This document shows positions 1 to 12,923 of a stretch of 64,000 nucleotides of DNA, piece after piece. Position 1 is the first letter of the stretch. Every line of letters starts with the position of its first letter. This DNA is from Effrenium voratum. Taxonomy: Eukaryota > Sar > Dinophyceae > Suessiales > Symbiodiniaceae. The DNA is taken from positions 1-64,000 of the forward strand of contig CAUJNA010001488.1 of the NCBI GenBank assembly GCA_963377175.1, in the 5' to 3' direction. The notes below the pieces were generated by a model. That model did not search any database and was not told the DNA's origin. It saw nothing but the letters and a program-made list of their open reading frames with translations. The position numbers and the translations under genes were made by a program.

Positions 1-3000
1 GCGGCGCGACTGTCAATGTGAAATTCAACATAGACAACAATACGGGGTACCCAATCATACAAACTGTATTTGGGCCGTGTCTTGCAGAAGGCAAGAACGC
101 AACATATTGGGAGTGTATGCTGAGATGCCTGACCACTTCGCTATTGCACTTCGAGGAGAAGACCAGCGCGGAGAAGATCATTCTTTCCTATGTTGGGAAG
201 GGAAATGCGGCATGGCTACAGCTGTATGCTTTCTTGTGTGCCCAAACAGGATGCTTGATTACTGGACGCCTTCCGGGCGCCAAAGCCATCAACGCGTTGA
301 TTCAGGCGGAGAAGAACCCGGACAACGCACCTGGACAGTTGAACCGGATTATCAATAGGCAGAAGAGGAGCCCCAATGGCGAGGCGACGATTCGCGACAT
401 GATGATCCACAAGAAGAGCTTCTTGGTCCTGGATTGGCCCCTGAGGGCCGTCAACTCGAAAGGGAGCACGAAGACCTTCCAGATGATGGTCAACGAACAG
501 GGATGGACAAACATCGAGGAGAGATCATACTATGTGTCGAGTGAGCAAGTCTCCTCACCCAACGACACGTTGAATATCATCTCCCGATTGCAGAAGCTGG
601 ATAAGCTCATCGCTGAACGGCGGAGGCGAGACATGGATGACTCACCAAAGTCGGTGCACATCTGGATGTCGCTATATGATTGGGTGTGCATGAGAGGATG
701 CGGATGGCAGGTGACCGCCAACCCCATCATCGACTCCCTGCAGAAAGCGATATCTGACCTCGTCAACACATGCAAGGGCCTGGTCGTGGTGTGCGTGAAT
801 CGCGATGTTGCTTTCCATGGTGGAAGAGGGGACTTGGGGACGATCGCCAACAAGGTTAGCTAGATCTGCAAGGCGGCAGGCGCGCTGGTGACCGAGAACG
901 ATCGCCTGTGGCGCGTGGTCCATGCGCTCACAGGAAAGAACTACAAGATCCCTGGGAGCTCGAACTAGCAACACTTCCTCCTGAAACGACTGCTGATTGA
1001 GAAATCCATCGATGCGGTCGCACCAAGCAACGCGTTTGTGTGTGAGCTGGAGGGGACGTGCATAAACGAGCCCGACCTTCGATTCCACATCCCGAAGAAC
1101 ATGGAGGAATCGAAGGTGAAATTCGAGTACAAGCCGACCTTCACTGCACAGTCGAAGAGGAAACAAGAGCAGCAAGATGAAGGACGCGGCGAGCAGGATG
1201 CTTTTGGGAAAGCCGATGTCGGTGATCAACGTCTTCGATGGTATACGGTCACGGAGCTCAGCAAGTTTATCTGCGAACTTTGCGCTAAAGAGATGCAGAT
1301 GAACAGGTCGAAGGTGCTCGGACCGAATTCGAAGTACAATCCCTCTTCTTGCGTGAACTGTTGCGCGAACTGGAACGCGGACACGAACGGTATTGCAATG
1401 TCTATCGAGGGGAAGAAAATGTACACGCGCCTCTTCGCGGAATGCGTGGTGGCAATACCCGACCTTCAAAACCTCATGGTGGACGTCAACAATATCCAGG
1501 CCATGATCACGATCATACGGGAGCTCGCGTATTCAAGGCTGAAGAAGGAGCTTTCTCACGTGGGATACGTGAGCATGACTGTGGATCAAGCAGCACAGTT
1601 CTACAACAACGGTCACGGGAAGCAATTGTGCGCATCCCGGGATGTGATCGTGTGCAAGAATTCCGAGGGAGTCGAGGAGAGGATGTCCATCTTCGTGATA
1701 GGCACGGATCTTGGCAATGTGGCATATTCGTCCTGGATCAAGAGTGTGCTCGACCAAGGAACGATGTATGAACTCCTGGGACAAACCACGAACGAGGAAT
1801 CCCTGGGAGACGTCGTCGAGATGGTGTTGGGGTTCTTCGAGGTGATGTCGTACTTCCAGCACGAACTACCACTGTGGAAGGATGCATGGAAGATCAAGAG
1901 GGAGTTCGAGCAGTCAATAGTGCGACACCTCGCTGGGACCGTGACCCACACGACGGGCCAGAACAGAAAGCGGAACAGACCGTCCGCACAGCTCGGCGTG
2001 CCCACGAAGGAGGTGCTTGACATCATGAACAAGGTCAAGCCCAGACATCCACGATCCCTGATCACCGAGCCCTCTGCACAAGGTTCCAAGAGAAAGGCCA
2101 CGGGGGGCGAAGATGAGGGTCTTGGTCAAGCACCAGACCCGAGTCGGAGTTCTCAAACCAATGCTGAGAAGGAAGACAAGAAGCAGCGAGTGATCGACGG
2201 GCGGAGAGCGGCACTAGGATTCCTGGAGTCAATGGAGAAGTGCATGGGAGATATGGGGATCTGTAAGAAGTGCGCGAACCTGGCCCAAGACGGCGACTGC
2301 AAGGACATTGAGGAGGCTGCTGGAAATGAGAAGGCGATGAAGGTGCTCCGTGAGCTACTCAGCAGTGACCCTATTTCATCTGATGAAGACCTGGGGGATA
2401 CGGAGGAACCGTCCTCATCAACGTCCAAGGAAAGAAAGAAAGGAGGACAAGCAGGGAAAGAAACAAATGAGATGTACAGCTACACTATTAATTTGGTGGA
2501 GATGGCTGACACGGCTGAGGGAGGAGAGCTACAATGTGGTGGCGTCGACCTCACCTACAACCCGTGCGGGGACAACAGGACATTCAAGAAGACGCTTGAG
2601 ATGGGATGCGACACCATCCCGTGCTACATCCCGAAGTATGGCGATGTGAGTGATGTGCACTTGCCATGGGCGTATGCTTCCATCGTTGACCCCAAATACT
2701 TTCCCAAAGGTGCAATCCTTGAGCAAGTGGACGTGATGCAACTTGGCAAGAGTGTCAACTTCTGCATTGCTCCTTTTGACGGTGCTCCACTATGCAGGAT
2801 TGGTGATGATCGCTCGGTATTTACTTCAAGGGACCAAGCAAACCAGCTATCTCACGACCTATGCAGAGTCCTTCGACACAAGATCGGCAATTGCCGAGGA
2901 AGTGCTTTCTGGTGCGACGAGGGTGGATGGGTCGACATTGATGCTGTCATTGACGACCGGAACAACGACATATTCCCACCATACACCACGAGAGCGAAAC

Positions 3001-4988
3001 GATACATGTGCATCATGGAGGTGATCAAGTGGCAGGAATCCGGAAGCAGAAAATCGAGATTCCAGGTTTTGGCAGCAAGGTTTCCGAGCATCATGAACCC
3101 GAACGACACGAGGGCAGCCAGGGAGGAAATGACCGGAGCTGGCGTGGATCGGGACGACATTGACAGGATGTTCAACAGATGCGATGGATGGTACAGACCT
3201 TGGTGCATCCGAGTCACAACCGGTCACAGTGATTTTGGATTCATGAGCTCATCCGCACTGGCGAATAGGTATTCCGCAAGAATGGGTGATTCTCTCGGAG
3301 GAGCATTCCATGTGACGTATGTGGAAAACCTGCCAAGCATCGTACGCTGTGGGTTAGTCCCCGGCGGAATCTATGGCGGCAACAGGCTAGCACTGCACTT
3401 CGGGGCGTTTGCTCCATGGGATGAGATGAACGTGGCGACGAAGACAACGCTACGGAACGTGAGGAGAGGGGATCCGATTGCGATCATCTATATTCCCAGT
3501 GCAACCCTCGCGCGGTATGGGGCTGGAGTCGCGGCTAATGGGACTTTCATGGTCTTTGGCGTGATCCCGTTCTATGAGGTCAAGTCCATTTGGATTGGCA
3601 AAAGCAATGGAGGGAAGCGCCTGGAGTACGCTGACATCAAGAGGGCGTACTCGAAGTGTGTGGAGAACGAGATCTGCCCTGGCTGTGTCAACTCTTCCCA
3701 AGAGTCGGCTGCGATGTTCCTCCAGAACGTCGCAAAGATCAGCGAGAGGATGCCGGAGACTGAGACAGGTGCCGATAATCTGCACTACATCGTTGACATG
3801 GTTAATCGTGCCTGCGAACTCTATCGAATCAACAAAATGGAAGAGTTCAATGCACAGGTCAACGAGGTCCGGGACGAAATCAGCAAAGTCGTCATCCTGA
3901 ATGACGAGACATGGGAAGGACTGAGGTGCCGGATATGTCCATCATGTGCGACCGCGATCCCCACCTGCTTCTGCTTATGCCTGGAGTGCGAGGCACAATT
4001 GATCTCCATCGGAAGATATTACATTCACATCAAATCCGATGACGAGGAGGACAACCAAAACCCCAACGTCTCTGGAGATGCCAGGCGTGCACAGGAAGAA
4101 GCTAACCACGATGCGGCAGCACAGGAGGATGAAGACGAAGCGGAGGAAATTCCGGGAGAAGATGACGACATGGACACGCAAGGATATACATCCGGCTATG
4201 CGTCAGAAGAAGAAGACAGCGGTTGGCATTACCGCGACACCGATCTGGCGTCACGGGACATTATAAGTTCCCAACGGATGGCGATCTGCCTTGACGAGCC
4301 GCGTGAGGCTCAGTACAAGGCAGGATTTATCGCACTCCAGATGTCCAAGATGTGGGGGATGTTCGAGGGTGGTGAGGAGAGAACGATGAATGCCAAGCTC
4401 GAGGGGAGAGAGGGCTGCCCTTACCACAATGATTTCAAGAGGTACCCCAACATCACTGAGCACGATCAGGAAGGTATACTACTGCCATCAACAATAACGA
4501 AGATTTCTCAGTCGGAGAATGTTCGGACAAGAGCCTTCCGATCGGTTGAGGAGCGTGACGAATATATTCGTATGATGGTGTGCAAATGCGAGGGACTATA
4601 CACATTCTACAAGCTGTGGATTGCAGCAAGAATCCTCGATGTCACCAAGGAAGAAATGAAGCTCCCGGTCAAGGACCGAGTGCACCCGGTGGGTGATATT
4701 ATTTTCAGATGCTTTGCACTAGCTTTCAATTGTAAATATATATCATTCGTGAGGGATGGCCTGAACCTTGGCAAACATGGTTACACGGTCAACGTGAGCG
4801 CCATCATCTCGGCCGTTGACCCGAACAAATGCGACACACCCCTGCTGGATTGGTGCCTTCGGAAAGGGCACTGGTTGCCAGAGGACTACAACAAGAAGTG
4901 TGTCCGGGCACGAGAAGCCCAGAAGAACTTGGACGAGGAGTTCCGTCGACGCACTCTCAGACTGTCCATTGGGGACCGGTATGCGTAG
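1..4988 (+). pseudogene. Large Tpt1/KptA-domain protein, copy 1 (5' end missing, two TAG stops)
   Basis: One reading frame is open from base 3 to the TAG ending at 4988 (about 1,660 codons) apart from TAG at 861-863 and 966-968; copy 2 has GAG and CTG there, so these are probably nonsense mutations. The C-terminal half holds a domain I read as RNA 2'-phosphotransferase, the NAD-dependent enzyme that removes a splice-junction 2'-phosphate. Its cues in order are LSHDLCRVLRHK (about 2848), IRVTTGHS (about 3207), FHVTYVENLPSI with GLVPGG (about 3305-3365) and LARYGAGVAANGTF (about 3508), which keep an Arg-His-Arg-Arg set like the family's active site. Cys clusters lie before (CELC, CVNCC) and after it (CRICPSC, CLCLEC), followed by an acidic Glu/Asp-rich stretch. 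The N-terminal half is unrecognised. No introns are seen. Whether this is a host gene or part of a mobile element is open. Confidence 0.72.
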
Positions 4989-6483
4989 TGAAGATGCTGA
5001 TTGCGGCACGATGTGGGTTAGTCCCCATCTGTTGCTTGCGTCTCATCAACACCATTGCGATGGAACGACTTTACATTATGATATGATTTCATATATCCAA
5101 GTTGAATGGATGTGTACATGGTTACATATTCCGATGACTATGACGCTCTGGATATTCATGGATGGAACTATTACCTTATAGATGATATCTTTTCATTATT
5201 ATGCATTGTCCATGGTATCTGGAATGGCTATGATTTGCATTGATTACTCACCGATGTTTCTTTGCCGGAAATATGCAGACCGATTACAAGCGGGCGCCTC
5301 TGGTGGACTTTTGCGGCCAACCCATTTATGGATGACAGCTGCGCGATGCGCAAATGCGGCAGCTGGGATGTTCACTGGCGGTCAAGTGACGTGACAATAG
5401 TGTATTATATACACCTGCATATGGATGTGTGCTTCGATTGGAGGATGAATGTTCACTTTTCGTACAATCGAACCCGGCATGTTTCACAGCGAATGAACGG
5501 TGTAGTGATAGCAAGTAAAAGAATGCACGACACGATTTCGTAGTTGAAGCCGTGGCCAGTGGAACGTTTTGTGGTGTTTGGACCGCATGATGAACAATGC
5601 GACCAAAATGGGGGATGTTAAAACCCTCTAGGCCCCGTGCCGAAATTGGGTAGCTGTTCTGATAAATTGTGCGTAAGGCGGGGGATTCTGAAGGATTGGC
5701 GACGGAAACATAGGCAAAGAGATGTGTACGGACAAAGAGGAGGCGATCGGAGTTAGAGGGAGAAGGCGGTCTGAACAGAACAATTTTGAGAAAGAGCTAA
5801 AAAAGTGTAATAGTTCCCTTGTTTGTGTTGCTTACAGGGTTCCATTGATTGCCAATTGGCTCAAGTCACAAGTGAGGTTCAAGATCTTATGTGAAGCTGC
5901 GTTCATACGTGATCGGCAATTGAGAGCGGAAAACACTTCGCTTGCGCTGCATTTGTCAGGACCACTGTTGTAACTATCATTCCTTCTCCCTTACAACGTT
6001 TACACGGGTTCGGCTATAACGGCATCGTCCGTATACACCTTTCTACGTGGTTGGTATTACAGCTTGAGGGTTCGGTGCATAGCGTCCCACGGGACGTCAC
6101 CTTGCCGTCTCTTGACAGAAACCCAGTTGTACACGTCGATTATTGTGGGTGTGATCCTTCGCCGTTTTCGTGCTCGAGCAAAGTGCCTCAAGCCGGCACC
6201 ATTGAAACTCGCTCTTGCTTGCATTACGCGAGGGAGATCGCGGAAGCACCAAGCTACTGCGAGAGAAATTTGCACCGCCCCAACTGCACAACCGAGGTGC
6301 TGGGTCAGTCCCGAACCTCTGGTGCATACGGGGAGCTGGGTCAGTCCCGAACCCCAAGCTTCAAGGAGGAGTTGGACCAGTTCATCACCTCAATCCGAAA
6401 CTGGGCTCGTATTGGGACAATTCCGTGGCTTCATTTGCAGCTGCTTATTTTGGGTTTTCCTGGTTCTGGAGAATATCATCAAG
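4989..6483. other. Spacer between array units: 3' flank of copy 1 and 5' flank of copy 2
   Basis: No convincing gene is seen. 4989-6117 is shared with 12924-13900 and includes a spliced-leader relic. 6118-6483 is the 5' flank of copy 2 and has no second copy in the window; it holds a short direct repeat (GCTGGGTCAGTCCCGAACC near 6299 and 6337). About 200 nt near 5663-5840 are unique to this spacer and replaced in the second by a shorter stretch. Confidence 0.7.
5850..5865 (+). other. Relic of dinoflagellate spliced leader (degenerate)
   Basis: TGCCAATTGGCTCAAG resembles the end of the dinoflagellate spliced leader (…GCCATTTTGGCTCAAG, known from the literature). The matching site in the second spacer (13636) is closer to the consensus, which supports reading both as relics. 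It lies about 620 nt upstream of the copy 2 start codon, on the same strand. Confidence 0.55.
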
Positions 6484-9400
6484 ATGACTGCCAATCCGAC
6501 TGTCGTCAATACGAATGAGTTCTTCTGCGTGCCTGTCGGGAAATCTAGGCAAGCAGCAATCTTCTTGGGGAACTTGGTGAAGAACGCCATCGAGGAAGGC
6601 AAGAGGATACCCAAGAGGATGGAGATGGGCAGCGACCTGGGTATGTGCGTGAAGTGGATTGAGGACATTGGCGTCCCTGCTATTTATGCCTACTCAGCGT
6701 ATTGTTCTGCCAAAGGGCGCGGGATGATGAAAGGTGAAGGGCAATCCATGAGGGTTGCGTTAGAATTCATCAGCAAAGTTTTCGGACAGCTTTCTGCCGA
6801 CGAATGCATGCTTGGATGGAGGGAATTTTGCAGCAAGGGAAAGAAGATTGTGGCGGCGCTGAACCAACTTTGCGGTGAGGCATCGCTGCTAGCGAAGAAC
6901 CCCGAGTTGCTCAACGTGACCAAGTACTGCATAGAGGGGGCGGATATGTTGAGATCAATTACGAACATCTGGGATCTCGCATTAGGCGTCCGAGGACAAT
7001 GAGGAACGGTCGTTCAAAGCTGCATTCCACCAGGACACCCCGGTTGGGGAGGTATACAAAGAGTTCATCAGTGACGAGTCAACTAGGGCATCGTCATCGA
7101 GAAGGTGGAGGAGCTCCGAGGAGTTCCAGACGACTGCAGAGTTTGAGAGGCACGATCGGAGAATAGCAAAGTACAGAGATCGAAACTGGGCACGTTGAGC
7201 GTGATCAAGGCCCCCAAGATCGACTTCTACGGTCGTGGTGCCAAGGACGACTACCAGAAGAATTGGGACCTTGGGTTGGTCTACCAGAATGAGCTGCACG
7301 CATCGATGAAGAACCTCGCGTATGCGCTGAGGAGGGATGAAAATGCCAGCCAGCACAATCTCTTGCGCTGGATGATCTGTGGGTCAACCCCCAGTGACAT
7401 CTCTGACGCGTGCATCGGGGCGATCAATTCGCTCATGTGCGTTTCCTTCATCATGAGGAGGTTGCAGCCATTGCTCGGTGAAAAGAACGCCAAAGATCAG
7501 TCGTATACAGCTTATTTCCGTCCAGACAAGAGGGAGCTGAACGAACTCTACCGGGAGATCGAGATCGTCAGGGACTTCCTGTGGTGCATCGACATGATCT
7601 ACGAGTCAAAGCTGCCTGCGATGAACATCAACTCCATCAGTTTGGCACCGCACGCGGCTGACAGGGCCGCTGAGAACCAAGATCGGCGCAAGTGGGTAAG
7701 CTGGTTGAAGGAGATCGAAAAGAAAGCCGAGAAGGACGTCATGATCGAATTCTTCCAAAATAAATACTGCACGATGCACGAAGTCGAGAGGGAACTGGAG
7801 AAGTACCCCGAGGATTTCGTGGTTGGGGAAGAGCCGACATGGTGGGTGATGGGCTCATCGAAGACGGAGCCGCCGCGGAGGACGGAACGACAGCAGAAGT
7901 CGGCGTCAAGCGCCGGGCAAAGGAGCCAAACCGCTGGTGGGTCAGTCCCCCAGCATGGAGCCCCAAGTGGGGGGTCGCAAGCTAGCGATGCTGTCAAGAT
8001 CGACAACGAGATCATCAACTCCATTTTCCGCATGAACTCCGGTGGTGATGACGACAGATGGGTAATCATCAACCCAACTGCTGGACATGATACCTACACT
8101 TCATTTGAAGGGGGTATTACTTTGAGCGGCGCGACTGTCAATGTGAAGTTCAACATAGACAACAATATAGGGTACCCAATCATACAAACTGTATTTGGGC
8201 CGTGTCTTGCTGAAGGTAAGAACGCAACATATTGGGAGTGTATGCTGAGATGCCTGACCTCTTCGCTATTGCACTTCGAGGAGAAGACCAGCGCGGAGAA
8301 GATTATTCTTTCCTATGTTGGGAAGGGGAATACGGCATGGCTACAGCTGTATGCTTTCTTGTGTGCCCAAACAGGATGCTTGATTACTGGACGCCTTCCG
8401 GGCGCCAAAGCCATCAACGCGTTGATCCAGGCGGAGAAGAACCCGGACAACGCACCTGGACAGTTGAATCGGATTATCAAGAGGCAGAAAAGGAGCCCCA
8501 TTGGTGAGGCGACGATTCGCGACATGATGATCCACAAGAAGAGCTTCTTGGTCCTGGACTGGCCCCTGAGGGCCGTCAACTCACGAAGACCTTCCACATA
8601 ATGGTCAACGAACAGGGGTGGACAAATATCGAGGAGAGATCATACTATGGGTCGAGTGAGCAAGTCTCCTCGCCCAATGACACGTTGAATATCATCTCCC
8701 GATTGCAGAAGCTGGATAAGCTCATCGCCGAACGACGGAGGCGAGACATGGATGACTCACCAGTGTCGGTGCACATTTGGATGTCGCTCTATGATTGGGT
8801 GTGTGTGAGAGGATGTGGGTGGCAGGTGACCGCCAACCCCATCATTGACTCCCTGCAAAAGGCGATATCTGACCTCGTCAACACATGCAAGGGCCTGGTC
8901 GTGGTGTGCGTGAATCGCGATGTTGCTTTCCATGGAGGAAGAGGGGACTTGGGGACGATCGCCAACAAGGTTAGCGAGATCTGCAAGAGGGCAGGCGCGC
9001 TGGTGACCGAGAACGATCGCCTGTGGCGCGTGGTCCATGCGCTCACAGGAAAGAACTACAAGATCCCTGGGAGCTCGAACCTGCAACATTTCCTCCTGAA
9101 GCGACTGCTGGTGGAGAAGTCCATCGATGTGATCGCACCAAGCAATGCGTTTGTGCGTGAGCTGGAGGAGACGTGCATAAACGAGCCCGACCTTCGATTC
9201 AACATCCCGAAGAACATGGAGGAATCGAAGGTGAAGTTTGAGTACAAGCCGACCTTCACTGCACAATCAAAGAGAAAACAAGAACAGCAAGATGAAGGAC
9301 ACGGCGAACAGGATGCGTTTGGGAAAGCCGATGTCGGTGATCCACGTCTCGATGGTATTCGGTCACGGAGCTCAGCAAGTTTATCTGCGAACTTTGTGCT

Positions 9401-12400
9401 AAAGAGATGCAGATGAGCAAGTCGAAGGTGCTCGGACCAAACTCGAAGTTCAATCCCACTTCTTGCGTGAACTGTTGCGCGAACTGGAATGCGGATACGA
9501 ACGGTATTGCGAGGTCTATCGAGGGGAAGAAAATGTACACGCGCCTCTTCGCGGAATGCGTGGTAGCAATCCCCGACCTTCAAAACCTCATGGTGGACGT
9601 CAACAACATCCAGGCCATGATCACGATTATACGGGAGCTCGCGTATTCTAAACTGAAGAAGGAGCTTTCCCACGTGGGATTCGTGAGCATGACAGTGGAT
9701 CAGGCAGCACAGTTCTACAACAACGGTCACGGGAAGCAATTGTGTGCATCCCGGGATGTGATCATGTGCAAGAATTCCGAGGGGGTCGAGGAGAGAATGT
9801 CCATCTTCATGATAGGCAAGGATCTTGGCAATGTGGCCTATTCGTCCTGGATCAAGAGCGTGCTCGACCAGGAACGATGTATCTGGGACAAACTTCAAAC
9901 GAGGAATCCTTGGGAGACGTCGTCGAGATGGTATTGGGGTTCTTTGAGGTGATGTCGTACTTCCAGCACGAACTGCCGCTGTGGAAGGATGCATGGAAGA
10001 TCAAGAGGGAGTTCGAGCAGTCAATAGTACGACACCTCGCCGGGAACGTGACCCACGACGGGCCAGAACTGAAAGCGGAACAGACCCTCCGCACAGCTCG
10101 GCGTGCCCACGAAAGAGGTGCTTGACATCATGAACAAGGTCAAGCCCAGGCATCCGCGATCCCTGATAACCGAGCCTTCTGCCCAAGGGTCCAAGAGAAA
10201 GGCCACGGAGGGCGAAGAAAAGAAGCAGCGAGTGATCGACGGGCGGAGAGCGGCGCTAGGATTCCTGGAATCAATGGAGAAGTGCATGGGAGAGATGGGA
10301 ATCTGCATGAAGTGCGCGAACCTGGCCCACGACGGCGACTGCAAGGACATTGAAGAGGCTGCTGGAAATGAGAAGGCGATGAAGATGCTCCGTGAGCTAC
10401 TCAGCAGTGATCCCGTTTCATCGGATGAAGATATGGGGGATACGGAGGAGCCGTCCTCATCAACGTCCAAGGAAAGAAAGAGAGGAGGACAAGCAGGGAA
10501 AGAAACAATCGAGATGTATAGCTATACCATCAACTTGGTGGAGATGGCTGACACGGCTGAGGGAGGAGAGCTACAATGCGGTGGCGTGGACCTCACCTAC
10601 AACCCGTGCGGGGACAACAGGACATTCAAGAAGACGCTTGAGATGGGATGTGATACCATCCCGTGCTACATCCCGAAGTATGGCGACGTGAGTGATGTAC
10701 ACTTGCCATGGGCGTATGCGTCCATCGTTGACCCCAGATACTTTCCCAAAGGTGCCATCCTTGAGCAGGTGGACGTGATGCAGCTTGGCAAGAGTGTCAA
10801 CTTCTGCGTTGCTCCTTTTGACGGTGCTCCACTATGCAGGATTGGCGATGATCGCTCGGTATTTGCTACGAAAGACCAAGCGAACCAGCTATCTCACGAC
10901 CTATGCAGAGTCCTTCGACACAAGATCGGCAGCTGCCGAGGAAGTGCTTTCAGGTGCGACGAAGGTGGATGGGTCGACATTGATGCAGTCATTGACGACC
11001 GGAACAACGACATATTCCCACCAAACACCTCGAGAGCGAAACGATACATGGGCATCATGGAGGTGATCAAGTGGCAGGAATCTGGAAGCAAGAAATCGAG
11101 ATTTCAGGTCCTGGCGGCAAGGTTTCCAAGCATCATGAACCCGAACGACACCAGGGCGGCCAGGGAGGAAATGACCAAAGCTGGCATGGATCGGGACGAC
11201 ATCGACAGGATGTTTACCGATGCGATGGATGGTATCGACCTTGGTGCATACGAGTCACAACTGGACACAGTGATTTTTGATTCATGAGCTCATCCGCACT
11301 GGCAAACAGGTATTCCGCAAGGATGGGTGATTCTCTCGGAGGAGCATTCCATGTGACGTATGTGGAAAATCTGCCAAGCATCGTACGCTGTGGGTTAGTC
11401 CCCGGCGGAATCGATGGCGGTAACAGGCTAGCGCTGCACTTTGGAGCGTTTGCTCCATGGGATGAGATGAACGTGGCAACGAAGGTGACGCTGCGGAACG
11501 TAAGGAAAGGGGATCCGATTGCGATCATCTACATTCCCAGTGCAACCCTCGCGCGGTATGGAGCTGGAGTCGCGGCAAATGGGACATTCATGGTCTTTGA
11601 CGTGATCCCGTTCTATGAGGTCAAGTCCATTTGGATTGGCAAGAGCAACGGAGGGAAACGCCTGGAGTACGTTGACATCAAGAGGATGCCAGAGACCGAG
11701 ACAGGTGCCGATAATCTGCACTACATCATAGACATGGTTGATCGTGCCTGCGAACTCTATCGAAACAACGAGATGGAGGAGTTCAATGCGCAGGTCAACG
11801 AGGTCAGGGACGAAATCAGCAAAGTCGTCATCCTGAATGATGAGACATGGGAAGGACTGAGGTGCCGGATATGTCCGTCATGTGCGACCGCGATCCCCAC
11901 CTGCTTCTGCTTTTGCCTGGAGTGCGAGGCACAACTGATCTCCACCGGGAGGTACTACATCAACATCAACTCCGATGACGAGGAGGACAACCAAAACCCC
12001 AACGTCTCGGGAGATGCCAGGCGTGCACAGGAAGAAGCCAACCACGATGCGGCGGCACAGGAGGATGAAGACGAAGCGGAGGAAGTTCCGGGAGATGATG
12101 ACGACATGGACACGCAAGGATATACATCCGGCTATGCGTCAGAAGAGGAAGACAGCGGTTGGTATTACCGCGACACTGATCTGGCGTCACGGGATATTAT
12201 AAGTTCCCAGCGGATGGCGATCTGCCTTGATGAGCCACGTGAGGCTCAGTACATGGCAGGGTTTATCGCACTCCAGATGTCCAAGATGTGGGGGATGTTC
12301 GAGGGTGGCGAGGAGAGAACAATGAATGCCACACTCGAGGGGAGGGCGGGCTGCCCTTACCACAATGACTTCAAGAGATACCCCAACATCACCGAGCACG

Positions 12401-12923
12401 ATCAGGAAGGTATACTTTTGCCATCAACAGCGAAGAAAATTTCTCAATCGGAGAATGTTCGGACAAGATCCTTCCGATCGGTTGAGGAGCGTGAAGATTA
12501 TATTCGTATGATGGTGTGCAAATGCGAGGGACTATATACATTCTACAAGCTGTGGATTGCAGCGAGAACCCTCGATGTCACCAAGGACGAAATGAAGCTC
12601 CTGGTCAAGGACCGAGTGCACCCGGTGGGTGATATTATTTTCAGATGCTTTGCACTGGCTTTCAACTGTAAGTATATATCATTCGTGAGGGATGGCCTGA
12701 ACCTTGGCAAGAATGGTTACACGGTCAACGTGAGCGCCATCATCTCGGCCATCGACCCGAACAAGTGCGACACACCTCTGCTGGATTGGTGCCTTCGGAA
12801 AGGGCACTGCCAGAGGATCACAACAAGAAGTGTGTCCGGGCACGAGAAGCCCAGAAGAACTTGGACGAGGAGTTCCGTCGACGCACTCACAGGCTGTCCA
12901 TTGGGGACAGGTATGCGTCGTGA
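6484..12923 (+). pseudogene. Large Tpt1/KptA-domain protein, copy 2 (full span, many frameshifts)
   Basis: This copy shows the N-terminal part missing from copy 1. Start ATG is at 6484; the first open stretch (to 7002) gives a 172-residue segment with no recognised domain. Frame then shifts near 6990 and 7195, at about 8585 (10-nt deletion relative to copy 1), 9340 (1 nt), 9870, 10060, 11215 and 12810; the last stop is at 12921-12923. Read through these, the protein would be about 2,100 residues. Pieces match copy 1 closely, including the phosphotransferase-like domain (about 10880-11650), but the shift near 11215 separates the LRHK part from the rest, so no functional enzyme can be made as it stands. 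The acidic linker after the GSKRKAT stretch is shorter than in copy 1. Confidence 0.75.

Larger units (their letters stand above)
1..6117 (+). repeat. Tandem gene-array unit, copy 1 (5' end outside window)
   Basis: The first bases match the sequence at 8126 onward, and the similarity runs to the shared end TCTCTTGACA (6108-6117 and 13891-13900). The offset falls from 8125 to 7783 because copy 2 lacks several stretches, for example about 96 nt after the phosphotransferase domain and part of the 3' flank. Similarity covers both coding and flanking sequence, so the whole genomic unit was duplicated, not only the coding part. Confidence 0.93.

Noticed and set aside
672..1469. Minus-strand ORF of 265 codons opposite the array gene (and its like at 9056-9994)
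   Set aside because: Shadow of the plus-strand coding region; the plus frame has recognisable motifs and is continuous, the minus frame does not.
5850..5865. A functional spliced-leader RNA gene
   Set aside because: Degenerate leader, no GT donor or snRNA-like downstream part; only a relic.
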